NCBI GenBank assembly: GCA_937930305.1
Contig: CALGLE010000038.1
Coordinates: 1 to 64,000 of the forward strand
Source: an uncultured Granulosicoccaceae bacterium
GTDB lineage: Bacteria; Pseudomonadota; Gammaproteobacteria; Granulosicoccales; Granulosicoccaceae
Direction: 5' to 3'
Length of the DNA: 64,000 nucleotides
Part shown: positions 43,136 to 53,375 of the stretch, in pieces
Layout of the letters: the number at the start of each line of letters is the position of its first letter
How positions within the stretch are numbered: position 1 is the first letter of the stretch
Made by a program: the position numbers and the translations under genes
The notes under the pieces: generated by a model
Seen by the model: the letters and a program-made list of their open reading frames with translations, nothing else
The model's database searches: none
Told to the model about the DNA's origin: nothing

Positions 43136-44866
43136 ATGAATCCTGCAAAGCGACTAATTCGTGATTTTGCTTGGCCGAAGCGTTTAAAAACCTTGGCCAC
43201 TTCTGCTGTGGCTGAACGGGCAGGCTCTGACGGTGGGGTGGATATCTTACTGCTGGCTGACGATGATCCGTTGGCCGCTGCCAATGCAGACCACGCGGCT
43301 GATCTCAATCACACAGCACTGCATCATGAAAATGTGGATGTGCTGTTAGAGCCAGAATTAAAAGCCCGTGCCAATCAAAGTGCTGCAGGTTTAGGGCCGC
43401 ATGCTCGGATAGCAGATCCGGTTGCCAGGGAGGCATCCCCGCCAAATGCAAAGCCTTCAAATAAGCCAGGGTTTTTCAAGCGCTTGTTATCCCCAAGGCA
43501 AGACAAGGATACTGAACTTCGCAGACCATTCTGGCGACGATGGTTTTATTCCATATTTTTCTTCCTGGGCATGCTGCTGATTTGGCTGCCTGTGTTGTCG
43601 TATGTGGCCATGGCACCGCCGGTGTATAACAGTTCATGGACCATCATCATCCCAGGCACTCAAGTGGGTGCTTCGGTGGATTTGGTGAATCTGGGTGAGG
43701 CTTACACCGATGTTAAAACACCTTATGGGGGGAATTCGTTTAGCCCAGGTGTGAATTTTAAAATGATCATGTCCAGTAGTACCGTGATGAGCGCTGCTGC
43801 AGAAAAGTTAGACATGACCTTAGACGATTTCGGCAAACCTAAAATCAAAGTGACCGATCAGGCGGCCACGCTGGAAGTTGTATTCAGCAGTGACACACCA
43901 GAGTCTGCTCAGGCAAAGGCAACCGCTTTATACGAGGCGTTTCAGGATGAGTTATCGAAATTACGTAAAGGGGAAGTGAGTGCTCGCCGGGCGGGTAGCT
44001 TTGATCAGCTTGAGGAATATCGCGTGCAAGCGGATACGGCCAGGTCAAAATTGGCTCTGTTTCGTGATACATCGACAGTGGTGTCCGCGGATCAGTATCG
44101 AGCCATGGTCGATTCGGCCAGTAAGTTGGAACAATCCCTTTTAGAAGCGCGCGTTAAAAAAGATGCCATCTCTTCGCGTCTGAATTCCATGGCAGAAACC
44201 TTGGGTGTGGATGCTTACCGAGCAGCGGATGTGATGTTGCTGCGCCAAGACAAACTTGTTCAAGTGCTCTCGGGTGAATATGCGCGCCTGCAAGCACTTT
44301 ATATAGAGCAAGCGTCAGTGCTAGGTTCAAAGCATCCCAAAGTGGTGCATGCCCGTGCGAAAGCGAATGCTTCACGCCAATCGATGATTGATCGGGTGCG
44401 AAGCGTTGTGGGTGAAGTTGATGATGTTCTGCTGTCCAGCTATTTACCCGACCCTGTCGGCGATGATGGGCAGCTGTATAAGGACGTGGTGACTTTCGAA
44501 GCAGAACGAGAGTCATTAATTCGAGAGATTACCTCGACTGAACAATTGCTGGCTGAATTGCGCGGACGTATCGCGGTTGCGGGTACGGATCTGGATCGGC
44601 TGGAGGAACTGGAAACGACTCAGCAAATGGCTGCCACCATTTTGGTGTCCGCCACATCGAATCTAGATTTGGGGCGTTCCAATATTTACGCAACCTACCC
44701 ACTTACCCAAGTATTGGTTGAACCCACACTGCCTGATCGGCCCAAAAAGCTGTTGAAATTACTCGCTATTTTGGGCGGCATCATTGGATCAGGGCTCATC
44801 ATTCTAAGTATCATCGTTGTGAAGTACAGAGACCGATGGCGCCAGCTAATACTGAAGAGAGGATAG
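43136..44866 (+). CDS. Wzz/GumC-type polysaccharide co-polymerase
   Basis: 576-residue chain-length determinant protein: a cytosolic N-terminal extension of about 140 residues, TM1 (about 142-162), a long periplasmic coiled-coil region (about 165-535, with helices around VSARRAGSFDQLEEYRVQADTARSK), a Pro-rich PTLPDRPKK before TM2, then a short basic tail. It lacks a tyrosine-kinase domain. It should control polymer length and connect the Wzy polymerase to the Wza channel. It begins ten bases after the Wza gene and overlaps the polymerase by 31 bases. Confidence 0.87.
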   Translation: MNPAKRLIRDFAWPKRLKTLATSAVAERAGSDGGVDILLLADDDPLAAANADHAADLNHTALHHENVDVLLEPELKARANQSAAGLGPHARIADPVAREASPPNAKPSNKPGFFKRLLSPRQDKDTELRRPFWRRWFYSIFFFLGMLLIWLPVLSYVAMAPPVYNSSWTIIIPGTQVGASVDLVNLGEAYTDVKTPYGGNSFSPGVNFKMIMSSSTVMSAAAEKLDMTLDDFGKPKIKVTDQAATLEVVFSSDTPESAQAKATALYEAFQDELSKLRKGEVSARRAGSFDQLEEYRVQADTARSKLALFRDTSTVVSADQYRAMVDSASKLEQSLLEARVKKDAISSRLNSMAETLGVDAYRAADVMLLRQDKLVQVLSGEYARLQALYIEQASVLGSKHPKVVHARAKANASRQSMIDRVRSVVGEVDDVLLSSYLPDPVGDDGQLYKDVVTFEAERESLIREITSTEQLLAELRGRIAVAGTDLDRLEELETTQQMAATILVSATSNLDLGRSNIYATYPLTQVLVEPTLPDRPKKLLKLLAILGGIIGSGLIILSIIVVKYRDRWRQLILKRG

Positions 44867-46155
44867 TCTGGTACTCCATCGTCGGAACCTATGGGTTCTA
44901 CGTTTTGGGGGCCTTATATGTGCTCGCCCCAGTGATCGCTTGGGTGCTATTCGCAATCGCGGTTGTGCGCATTGGTCGCTTTGTTATCTTGGGAGATCAG
45001 CGTTACCACGTACCGCTACCGGGTTTAGTGATCGTGTGGTTTTTGGGTATGCTGGTCATGCTGCTGGCGTTGGTTGTTGGCCATTTTAACTATGACATGG
45101 GTTTGGGTGCTGTCATCAAGTCCACCATTGGTTGGGCCAAGGGCTGGGCACTACTCGCCATCTTTCCGCTTATCGGTTGTCTGAATATTCGCCCAGAAAT
45201 TATTTACCGTGCCGCCTGCATTGTCAGTTTGCACACCATCATTCTTGCGCCGGTTTTTATTCTGGCGTGGATGGCGAATTTACCTCAAGTGCTTTATGTG
45301 TCACCACTGCAAAAAGTGGGCGGGCCAGGGCCAGAATTCTTTGCCATGAGCTTGTATGAAATCGATCCCTCCAACGGTTCACCGCGTTGGCGCTTATTCA
45401 CACCTTGGGCGCCTGCACTGGGTTTTGTTGCCAATATTTATTTCGTCTTTGCACTGCAAGAAAAGAAGCTGTTTTACAAAGTGGCGGGCATCATAGGTTG
45501 CATCATTATGGTGTTGCTGTCGGGTTCACGTCTGGGTTTGCTGTCGTTAATTTCGGTGTCGCTGATCACTTGGTGGCTCAGCATGATGGGCCGACCGTTC
45601 ATTCTTTGGGTATCAGGGGTGGGCGCTGCTTTTACCGGGCTGGCTATGGCGCCGATATTGAGCTTTGCCGAAGATTTTGCCACAAAGTTTCGAGAGGCCC
45701 GGGCCGATTCCTCAAGAGTGCGTGAAGCATTGGCACGAATTGCGGTGAATCGATGGCGGGAAGAGGCGCCTATTTGGGGGCATGGTCAAGTTGAGGCTGG
45801 GCCGCATTTGGTGGAATACATGATGATTGGGTCGCACCATACCTGGTATGGCTTACTGTACGTCAAGGGCGCGGTTGGGTTAGTGGCGATGGCTGTCCCG
45901 CTGGCCTGCAGTTTTGTGTATTGCTTGATAAAGGCGATGCATACGAAAGAGGGACGAGTTGCACTGAGTGTCGTTCTGTTGTTGTTCTTATACACCTTTG
46001 GTGAAAATTTAGAAGTTTTGGCTTACTTAATCTGGCCCGGCTTATTGTTCATTGGCATCGCTTCTAAACATACGTTGCAAGAACCCAATCCAGCTCTTGC
46101 GTCAGCAAGTCACTCTGCATCTGATTCAGCGCCTGATTCAACTCCTGATCGTTAA
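44836..46155 (+). CDS. Wzy/WaaL-type polysaccharide polymerase or ligase
   Basis: 439-residue inner-membrane protein with about ten to twelve helices and the periplasmic loop typical of the O-antigen ligase/polymerase family (GSRLGLLSL, REARADSSRVREAL, then HHTWYGLLYVKG). It is predicted to polymerise the repeat units flipped by the Wzx-type protein. A Ser/Asp/Ala-rich tail follows the last helix. Last gene of the rightward exopolysaccharide operon; overlaps the co-polymerase gene by 31 bases. Confidence 0.85.
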   Translation: MAPANTEERIVWYSIVGTYGFYVLGALYVLAPVIAWVLFAIAVVRIGRFVILGDQRYHVPLPGLVIVWFLGMLVMLLALVVGHFNYDMGLGAVIKSTIGWAKGWALLAIFPLIGCLNIRPEIIYRAACIVSLHTIILAPVFILAWMANLPQVLYVSPLQKVGGPGPEFFAMSLYEIDPSNGSPRWRLFTPWAPALGFVANIYFVFALQEKKLFYKVAGIIGCIIMVLLSGSRLGLLSLISVSLITWWLSMMGRPFILWVSGVGAAFTGLAMAPILSFAEDFATKFREARADSSRVREALARIAVNRWREEAPIWGHGQVEAGPHLVEYMMIGSHHTWYGLLYVKGAVGLVAMAVPLACSFVYCLIKAMHTKEGRVALSVVLLLFLYTFGENLEVLAYLIWPGLLFIGIASKHTLQEPNPALASASHSASDSAPDSTPDR

Positions 46156-46450
46156 AGCCCCGCTGGTGTGCGTGCATCCGCCCGACGAGGCGGTTCATTG
46201 ACACACGTCAGCGTTCTGTCATAAGGCAGAAAATTCCAACCTCAAACGTTACACATTGTCTCTTGATTGAAGCGAGATAGCGCACTTTGTGCGAGTAGGG
46301 ATTTCCGTTTCGTGAGCGAATTCGCACTGCTTCTAACAAGAGGTGTAATTGGTGTATCGAGTCGATTCTATGGCACGGATGTTTCTACCCTTTCAATGAT
46401 TACATCTTTCTACCACAGCCTGTGTTTCAGGCTTACCTTTTAGGACGACC
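46156..46450. other. Gap between exopolysaccharide and pel operons
   Basis: 295 bases without a gene. It holds a small CCGCC/GGCGG hairpin near 46169, a CGCAC/GTGCG inverted repeat at 46281-46293, and an AGCCTG/CAGGCT hairpin at 46417-46433 just before the pel operon. The promoter of the pel operon is expected here; no regulator box is clear. Confidence 0.4.
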
Positions 46451-47473
46451 ATGCAAGATCAACAAAGTGGAGCAATCTTGGTAACCGGGGGCGCAGGCTA
46501 CATTGGCAGCCATGTTGTTAAGTTACTGGGTGAGCGCGGTGAACGTGTCGTGGTGTTAGATGATCTGTCCACAGGTAATCGTGAAGCCGTATTGTACGGT
46601 GAGCTGGTTGAAGGTAACACGGGCGATCAAACGCTGGTTGCCAACGTATTAAAGCGTTACGGCGTAACCACTGTGATGCATTTTGCTGCTCATACCATCG
46701 TGCCGGAAAGCGTAGAGAAACCGTTGAAGTACTACGGTAACAACACCGCGTGCACCAGAAATTTACTTGAATGCTGTGATGAAGCTGGTGTTAAGAATTT
46801 TATTTTCTCCTCAACTGCAGCAACCTACGGTATCCCGGAAGATGCGTCAAAACCATGTATCGAAACGCTGCCGACCGCACCGATCAACCCTTATGGCACC
46901 TCTAAGTTAATGTCCGAAAAGATGTTGCAAGACTTAGATGCGGCCTCTTCAATGAATCACGTCATCTTGCGTTACTTCAATGTGGCCGGATCAGATCCTG
47001 ATGGTCGGATTGGTCAGTCGACTAAGAACGCGACTTTACTTATAAAAGTGGCGGCGGAAGTTGCTTTGGGTAAACGCGATCAGCTGTATGTTTATGGCAC
47101 CGATTACCCAACGCCAGATGGCACAGGAATTCGAGACTACATTCACGTAAGTGATTTGGCTTCAGCTCATTTGTCTGCCTTAGACTATTTGAAGAACGGT
47201 GGCGAATCGACATTGGTTAATTGCGGCTATGGACGCGGTTATTCGGTACGTGAGGTGATTGATGCGGTTAATAAAATTCACGGCTCCTCTATCAAAGTGA
47301 TCGAAGAAGATCGGCGTGCCGGTGACCCTCCTGCGTTAATCGCTGCTGTGGACAAAATTCATCAAACGCTGGACTGGAAGCCACAGAACGATGATCTGGA
47401 TGTGATTGTTAAAACATCTCTAGATTGGGAACGTCACTTGATGTCCGGTGGTAAGCCAGGGGTGGCGGTGTAA
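46451..47473 (+). CDS. galE: UDP-glucose/UDP-GlcNAc 4-epimerase (GalE/PelX-like)
   Basis: 340-residue SDR-type epimerase with GGAGYIGS near the start, a Tyr148-xxx-Lys152 pair and SSTAATYG. It interconverts UDP-glucose/UDP-galactose or UDP-GlcNAc/UDP-GalNAc. Position 296, aligned with Tyr299 of E. coli GalE, is Leu, leaving room for an N-acetyl group, so UDP-GalNAc production for Pel (which contains GalNAc) is plausible. It overlaps pelC at the stop codon (TAATG), so it is the first gene of the pel operon, like PelX genes in some pel loci. Confidence 0.88.
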   Translation: MQDQQSGAILVTGGAGYIGSHVVKLLGERGERVVVLDDLSTGNREAVLYGELVEGNTGDQTLVANVLKRYGVTTVMHFAAHTIVPESVEKPLKYYGNNTACTRNLLECCDEAGVKNFIFSSTAATYGIPEDASKPCIETLPTAPINPYGTSKLMSEKMLQDLDAASSMNHVILRYFNVAGSDPDGRIGQSTKNATLLIKVAAEVALGKRDQLYVYGTDYPTPDGTGIRDYIHVSDLASAHLSALDYLKNGGESTLVNCGYGRGYSVREVIDAVNKIHGSSIKVIEEDRRAGDPPALIAAVDKIHQTLDWKPQNDDLDVIVKTSLDWERHLMSGGKPGVAV

Positions 47474-47997
47474 TGAAAACGGTATGGGCCGCTCTTATCT
47501 CGCTACTGTTGGTTTCTTGTAGCTCGGTAACTTCAACTCCTGCGGTGAGCATCTCGCCAACGCAACGTTTGGTGATCTTGCCGTTAACTAATCTATCGAC
47601 CACACCCTTGGCGGGTGAGCAGGTCGCAACGATTGCAGAATCCACTTTGCGTTCTCGTGGCTTCGATGAATTGGCCACTTATGCGCCCGCTCAGGCGACT
47701 GGTCTGGCCGCTTTACTCGCAACGTCATCATCAGATCAATCGGCTAAGGCATGGGTACGGGATTCTGGGTTTGATTTAGCGTTGTCCGGCACAGTGCACG
47801 AGTGGCAGTACAAAGGTGGCCCAGATCGGGAACCTTCTGTTGCTGTGAGTTTGCGATTAACCGATGTTAAGTCCAACCGGGTGATATGGCAGGCCACATC
47901 AGCCAAAGCGGGCTGGGGATTTTCAAGCTTATCTACCGTGGGTCAAAAGTTAGTAAAAAACTTATTGACCAAGGTTCGTATTCAGAACAATCGCTGA
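47473..47997 (+). CDS. pelC: PelC outer-membrane lipoprotein
   Basis: 174-residue lipoprotein (signal ending LLVSC, Cys16). The pattern RLVILPLTNLS, DLALSGTVHEWQYKG, PSVAVSLRLTDVKSNRVIWQATS matches PelC, which forms a dodecameric ring that guides the cationic Pel polymer towards the PelB pore. It overlaps the galE-like stop by one base; pelD starts nine bases later. A second PelC-like domain is fused to PelA in this operon. Confidence 0.9.
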   Translation: MKTVWAALISLLLVSCSSVTSTPAVSISPTQRLVILPLTNLSTTPLAGEQVATIAESTLRSRGFDELATYAPAQATGLAALLATSSSDQSAKAWVRDSGFDLALSGTVHEWQYKGGPDREPSVAVSLRLTDVKSNRVIWQATSAKAGWGFSSLSTVGQKLVKNLLTKVRIQNNR

Positions 47998-48006
47998 AGC
48001 CCTCTT

Positions 48007-49395
48007 ATGAAACCTTCTATCAATCTGGCTTCGCTGCGATCACGGGCGCGAGAGCTGCTCATATCTAGCGGGCAGCGCAGTACTCAGCAGCGCTTAATGG
48101 AGTTGCCGCTTTTTGCCGTGCTGCCTGCGGTTATTGGCGCTGTTTTTTTTCCTGGCCAGGCGCTAGGGATTTCTTCTGGTTATCTTTGGGTAGCCGCTCT
48201 GCCCATCATTTACGCCGCTCGCTACGGCAGCAGTTGGGGCGCTTTGTGTGCCTTAATAGCCGGTGTGGTTTGGGTTCAACCGATCCTGCAATTGGAAGGC
48301 TCACTTACACAGCGAACCGTCATGGCAATTGGCGCATTGTGTTTATCCGTTGTGGTTGGTGCCAGTTCAGATCGTTGGCGTACACGCAGTAATCAGTCTG
48401 AAGCTGAGAATGCTTATCTACGGCATCGATTAAAAGAATTCTCAAACGACTACCATGTATTGAAAGTGTCACATGGGCATTTAGAAGAGTTCATGGCAGG
48501 TCAACGGTTAAGTTTACGGGCCGCTCTTCAAGCCTTAACACCTGTGCTCACTTCCTCGCCCGAAGGCATTAAAGCGGGTAGTGACTTGATGGCTGTGTTC
48601 GCTCAATTTTGTTCTGTGCAAGTGGCAGGACTTTACCCCATGAAAAGTGAAACCGTGGTTGATAATAATCCGGTGGCCACACATGGTGATATGGGTGAGC
48701 TACCGGTGTTTGATGCGCTCATCAGGGAAGCGATACAAAAGCGTAAATTGGTTAGCGTTCGACTCGATAGCATCAATATCGATACAACGGATGAATCTTT
48801 ACTGGCGGTTGTCCCCATCAGTGATTCTTCTGGTCGCCTGCACGGCATTTTGGCTGTGCGAGATATGCATTTCATGGCGTTCCAACAAGAAAACCTGAAT
48901 GTTCTGGCACTGCTTGGTGGGTACGCTGGTGATCTATTGAGTCGGTCTGAAGGACGTGGAAATTCGCGAACGGCTTGGTTTCTGTCAGAACTGGACATCG
49001 CATTACGATTTTGCCGCTCTCACTCGGTTAATTCAACGTTGGTGTGTGTTCGGCTTGAAAATAACCAGACTGCAAAAGCTGTGGCGCATTGGCTGAGCAC
49101 AGATTTAAGAAGCTTGGATCGCTCCTGGGTGTTGCCGTCAAAATCTGGCGGACCGACAGTGACTATTCTTTTACCGCTGCAATCTAAGCAGCAAAGTACA
49201 GACTACCTACGCAGAGTTGCCACGGATATATTGAAAAAGCATGATATCGCTTTACCGTCGGTGGTGGCTGAAATTGCAGCTAAAGAACTTAAAAAATCAG
49301 ACAACAGAGCAACTTGCTTAGCGTTCATTAATGATATTTCTGGACTTGTCAGCGATGAGAAGCGCGATTCAGGGGATGTAGATCGTGTCGCGTGA
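48007..49395 (+). CDS. pelD: PelD c-di-GMP receptor
   Basis: 462-residue inner-membrane protein: four helices in about 33-120, a GAF domain (about 160-315) and a degenerate GGDEF domain at the C-terminus. The inhibitory-site RxxD is present as RSLD (368-371), at nearly the same position as in P. aeruginosa PelD, where it binds c-di-GMP and switches on Pel synthesis. No active GGDEF motif is seen. pelE starts 11 bases inside the end of this gene. Confidence 0.93.
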   Translation: MKPSINLASLRSRARELLISSGQRSTQQRLMELPLFAVLPAVIGAVFFPGQALGISSGYLWVAALPIIYAARYGSSWGALCALIAGVVWVQPILQLEGSLTQRTVMAIGALCLSVVVGASSDRWRTRSNQSEAENAYLRHRLKEFSNDYHVLKVSHGHLEEFMAGQRLSLRAALQALTPVLTSSPEGIKAGSDLMAVFAQFCSVQVAGLYPMKSETVVDNNPVATHGDMGELPVFDALIREAIQKRKLVSVRLDSINIDTTDESLLAVVPISDSSGRLHGILAVRDMHFMAFQQENLNVLALLGGYAGDLLSRSEGRGNSRTAWFLSELDIALRFCRSHSVNSTLVCVRLENNQTAKAVAHWLSTDLRSLDRSWVLPSKSGGPTVTILLPLQSKQQSTDYLRRVATDILKKHDIALPSVVAEIAAKELKKSDNRATCLAFINDISGLVSDEKRDSGDVDRVA

Positions 49396-50398
49396 TCGCT
49401 TATTGCTTGTGTTAATTATTCTAGTCTCGCTTCTCCAGTTGCTATTGGTTTGGCAACTGATATCGCCTTCATTAGAAATATTTGCGTCCAAATGGGTTTG
49501 GCTTACTCTGCACTCAGTAACCGCTGCTTTGTTTGGTTGCTGTGCTGGCTACTGGATGGGTGCAAACACCCAGTTGAAATCAAAGCCGGTGGCGTTTTAC
49601 ATGGGAATAATGGCTTTGTGCATGCCGGGTGTGGGCGGCGCGGCAGCGCTCGTGTCAGCCTGGATAGGGTACCGGGTATGGGTAAACCGTGAAGCTGACT
49701 TAAATGACTTTGTTGTCACTGAAAACACGTCATTGCCTTTCACAACACCTATTGGTCGAAAAGCTTCGGTGCCTGATAGTCGAGGGTTTGTCGAACAACT
49801 TCGCTATTCTGATGATTCGGATAACCTCTACCAAAAAGTTCTTTCCAGCAGTTACATTCGCAACTCAATATCTGTTGACGTATTAAGAGAAGCGGTATCG
49901 CATTCCGATGAACGCATTCGATTAACGGCCTATCAAATATTGGATCGTAAGGTTAATGACTTAAATGCTGAGATTCAACGTTTGGAAACTCTGGCTAGCA
50001 ATAACAGTTCGGACTCCTTAGGAATCATGTGGCTGCAGATAGCCAATAACTATTGGGAATTATTAACTCTCGAGCGAGGTGATGCGGTTGCTAGGCGTCA
50101 GTTGTTGAAAAAGGCGGTTGCCGCCGCAAAAAAATCTGTTGGCTTTGATAGTGAGAATCGGAATGCTCAACTGGTGTTAGGCCGCGTATGCATTGCTCAT
50201 GGGGATTTCGATACCGCTGAGATCGCATTAGAAAAGGCGCTGACATTAGGTATGCCAACGGACAAAGTCGTGCCCTACATGGCGGAAGTGGCGTTTGGAA
50301 AACGTGAATTCAAAAAAGTTCAGCAGCTGCTGGCTTCATTGGATGATGCGTTCAAACAATATCCACCATTAAAACAAGTTGCGGAGTACTGGGCATGA
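49385..50398 (+). CDS. pelE: PelE inner-membrane/TPR protein
   Basis: 337 residues from GTG 49385: two N-terminal membrane helix pairs (about 5-25, 36-60, 68-93) and a soluble helical C-terminal half of TPR type (about 195-330). PelE joins PelD, PelF and PelG in the inner-membrane synthase complex. The assignment rests on position between pelD and pelF plus this architecture; sequence is less conserved than in the other Pel proteins. ATGA overlap with pelF. Confidence 0.85.
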   Translation: MSRDRLLLVLIILVSLLQLLLVWQLISPSLEIFASKWVWLTLHSVTAALFGCCAGYWMGANTQLKSKPVAFYMGIMALCMPGVGGAAALVSAWIGYRVWVNREADLNDFVVTENTSLPFTTPIGRKASVPDSRGFVEQLRYSDDSDNLYQKVLSSSYIRNSISVDVLREAVSHSDERIRLTAYQILDRKVNDLNAEIQRLETLASNNSSDSLGIMWLQIANNYWELLTLERGDAVARRQLLKKAVAAAKKSVGFDSENRNAQLVLGRVCIAHGDFDTAEIALEKALTLGMPTDKVVPYMAEVAFGKREFKKVQQLLASLDDAFKQYPPLKQVAEYWA

Positions 50399-51963
50399 CG
50401 TCGATTTTGCCGTATGCGCCAGAAGAAGAGGCGGATGTGTGCCTGTTATTAGAGGGTACATTTCCCTATGTGCGTGGCGGTGTGTCCACCTGGGTAAAGC
50501 AAATCATTGAAGGATTGCCTGAGCTGAAATTCTCCATCATCTTCCTAGGTGCAAGCCGTGAAGATTTTCAAACGCCAGCTTATGAAATACCCGCCAATGT
50601 GATTCATATCGAGTGTCATAGTCTTCTAGATGCATTCGATGAACCGGTAAAGTCGCAGCGTCAATGGTTTAGGTCACGTCGTATTAAGGCAAGCTTTGAT
50701 TTAAATGATGAACTGCATGACAGTTTGCGTCGCGGTGAAGTAGATGACTCTACGTTAAAAGGCTTTGCTCAGGTTATGGGTGGGGAAGAGCCGGTCACTG
50801 AAAATGATCTTCAACATCACCGATTTGCTTGGGAAAGTATTCGAAAACAATATATGGAAGCCCCGGAAGGACTGGATTTTAACCATTATTTCTGGACTGT
50901 TCGCAGCATGCACAGCCCCTTGTTTGTGCTTTCCGCCATTGCTAACCAAGCTCCCCCAGCCAAACGATACCACTCTGTGTCAACTGGCTATGCAGGATTT
51001 CTAGGTACTTTGTTAAAGCAGAAAACTGGGCGGCCTTTGCTGGTATCGGAACACGGGATTTACACAAAAGAAAGAGAGCTTGATTTAGCACAAGTGAACT
51101 GGATTCCTGAAGAGTATGATCCGTTCCGAGTGGGTTTAAACGACCAGATGAGTTACTTACGGCAAGTATGGATACGATTTTTCAAGTCACTCGGTCGAAT
51201 GACTTACGCAACAACCGATGAGCTGTTCACTCTCTATGAGGGGAATCGGCTGCGTCAGCTGCAGGACGGTGCAGATGAAAGCCGATTAAAAATTATTCCC
51301 AATGGCGTTGCGATAAAACCTTATGCAGCAGTGCGACGTGCGTCTGATGCGCCAGTGCCTCCGGTTATTGGTTTGATAGGGCGTGTCGTACCCATCAAAG
51401 ATATAAAAACCTTTATTCGTGCCATGCGCGTTATCCGTGCATCGATGCCGGATGCTCAAGGGTGGCTGATTGGGCCTGAGGATGAAGATCCCATTTACAC
51501 CGACGAATGTAAACAACTGGTTGCCAGCTTAGACTTACAAGATGCGGTTATTTTTAAAGGCTTTCAAAAGCCAGCTGAGATGTTTCCGCAAATCGCGTTA
51601 TCCGTATTAACTTCGGTATCGGAAGGGCAGCCTTTGGTTGCGTTAGAAGGTTTTGCCGCTGGCATTCCTGCGGTAACCACCGATGTTGGAAGTTGTTCTG
51701 AATTAATTTATGGCACAACACCTCAAGATCGGGCTATTGGGGCGGCAGGGGCTGTTGTGCCCATGGCAAGTCCCACCGAATTTGCAGAAGCCGTATTGGC
51801 TTTGCTGAGCGATAAAGACGCTTGGCAGTGTGCTAGTGAGGCGGCCATTAAACGCGTTGAAACCTATTACGCCGATGATCAAATGATCGATGCATACCGA
51901 GATGTTTATCAACGACACAGCGGTATGGGTCAGATCTTCAGCTCTGAAAAGAAGGTGTCCTAG
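50395..51963 (+). CDS. pelF: PelF glycosyltransferase (GT4)
   Basis: 522-residue cytosolic GT-B glycosyltransferase, the Pel polymerase that uses UDP-sugars. Hallmarks: LLLEGTFPYVRGGVSTWVKQ at the N-terminus, PNGVAI, GLIGRVVPIKDIKTFI, and the EX7E donor site SVSEGQPLVALEGFAAG. Overlaps pelE by four bases (ATGA), and pelG follows two bases after the stop codon. Confidence 0.95.
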   Translation: MTSILPYAPEEEADVCLLLEGTFPYVRGGVSTWVKQIIEGLPELKFSIIFLGASREDFQTPAYEIPANVIHIECHSLLDAFDEPVKSQRQWFRSRRIKASFDLNDELHDSLRRGEVDDSTLKGFAQVMGGEEPVTENDLQHHRFAWESIRKQYMEAPEGLDFNHYFWTVRSMHSPLFVLSAIANQAPPAKRYHSVSTGYAGFLGTLLKQKTGRPLLVSEHGIYTKERELDLAQVNWIPEEYDPFRVGLNDQMSYLRQVWIRFFKSLGRMTYATTDELFTLYEGNRLRQLQDGADESRLKIIPNGVAIKPYAAVRRASDAPVPPVIGLIGRVVPIKDIKTFIRAMRVIRASMPDAQGWLIGPEDEDPIYTDECKQLVASLDLQDAVIFKGFQKPAEMFPQIALSVLTSVSEGQPLVALEGFAAGIPAVTTDVGSCSELIYGTTPQDRAIGAAGAVVPMASPTEFAEAVLALLSDKDAWQCASEAAIKRVETYYADDQMIDAYRDVYQRHSGMGQIFSSEKKVS

Positions 51964-51965
51964 AC

Positions 51966-53375
51966 ATGGCCGGTATTGGTTTTGAGCTTAGGAAATACCT
52001 CGATGACGACACCTTCACAGGCTCGATCAAAGCGTATGGTTTTGCTGGGCTGATCAGTGCAGGGCCTTGGGTGCTGTCGATTCTGGGCGTCATGCTGATC
52101 GGGATTGTTGCGGTGTCTTTCGCCCTGGTTGATGACCAGGTGCGCCAATTTACAACGTCTGTTACTTGGTTAATGGGTGCATCGCTCATATTAACCGGCT
52201 TACTCCAATTGATGTTTACCCGATTTGTGGCAGATCGACATTTCGAGCGGCAGTTTGAAATCATTAATGCGAATTTGTTTGGGGCACTGATACTGGTTGT
52301 TGTTGTCAGCGCGCTAATCGGCGCCACACTGGCGCTGACTTTGTTCGAAGAATCATTAGCTTATGAAATCTTAATGATTGCGAATTTTTCCGCCTTGTCT
52401 GCGGTGTGGATAGCGGTCATTTTTGTGGCCGGTTTACGACGGTTCAAAATCATCCTATGGACATTCGCTGTCGCTTACAGCATCACTGTGGCTATGTCCT
52501 TATTGTTTATGTCGGCAGGCTTGGAAGGGCTGCTATTGGGTTTGTTTATTGGCCATGTCTCGCTGGTGTTTTTGATGGTTGGCGCCATCGTTCCAGAGTA
52601 TCCGGTGGTAGGTGGTGTGAGATTCGACTTTCTTTCACTGCCAAAAATACATCCTACGCTCATTTGGGTTGGATTCTTTTATAACTTAGGGATTTGGGCT
52701 GACAAAATAATATTTTGGTTGCATCCGGACACCTCCGAATATGTGATTGGCCCACTTCGAACCTCGCTTATTTATGATTTGCCAATATTCCTAGCGTACT
52801 TAAGCATCATTCCTGGCATGGCGGTTTTCCTGCTAACCATCGAAACCGAGTTTGCCGAAGCCTATGAAGGATTCTTCGCAGCGGTTCGTGGCAATGCCAG
52901 CTTGGTCGAAATTGAAAAGCTAGGTAATACAATGGTGGTCGCGGTTCGTGAAGGGCTGTTCCAAATTGTGCGTGTACAAGGTATTACTGTGCTGATTCTC
53001 TACGTGCTCGGGCCCAGTATTGTTAAGTGGTTGGAGCTGCCTGAAAAGTTCGTGCACTTGTATTACGTAGATTTAGTCGGGGTAGCTGCGCAAGTATTGA
53101 TGCTTGCTGTCTTAAACGTGGCTTTCTATCTTGATAAGTTACGTGATGCCCTGGCATTAACGGTATTTATGTTCGTCACCAACGCGCTATTTACTTGGCT
53201 GTCCATTCAATGGGGGCCAGTATTTTTCGGATATGGATTTGGGTTGTCAATGGCGCTTACCGCTTTGTTAGGTGTCATATTGATTGGTAGAGAGCTCGAT
53301 AATATTGAATTCCATACGTTCATGCGGCGACGAAAGCCCATTGCCGGTGCAGGCCTAAGTGAGGGCAAGTTATGA
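51966..53375 (+). CDS. pelG: PelG inner-membrane transporter
   Basis: 469-residue polytopic protein with about 12 helices, of the MOP transporter superfamily. MAGIGFELRKYLDDDTF is the highly conserved PelG start. It works with PelF, PelD and PelE to synthesise Pel and move it across the inner membrane. Overlaps the next gene by four bases (ATGA). Confidence 0.95.
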   Translation: MAGIGFELRKYLDDDTFTGSIKAYGFAGLISAGPWVLSILGVMLIGIVAVSFALVDDQVRQFTTSVTWLMGASLILTGLLQLMFTRFVADRHFERQFEIINANLFGALILVVVVSALIGATLALTLFEESLAYEILMIANFSALSAVWIAVIFVAGLRRFKIILWTFAVAYSITVAMSLLFMSAGLEGLLLGLFIGHVSLVFLMVGAIVPEYPVVGGVRFDFLSLPKIHPTLIWVGFFYNLGIWADKIIFWLHPDTSEYVIGPLRTSLIYDLPIFLAYLSIIPGMAVFLLTIETEFAEAYEGFFAAVRGNASLVEIEKLGNTMVVAVREGLFQIVRVQGITVLILYVLGPSIVKWLELPEKFVHLYYVDLVGVAAQVLMLAVLNVAFYLDKLRDALALTVFMFVTNALFTWLSIQWGPVFFGYGFGLSMALTALLGVILIGRELDNIEFHTFMRRRKPIAGAGLSEGKL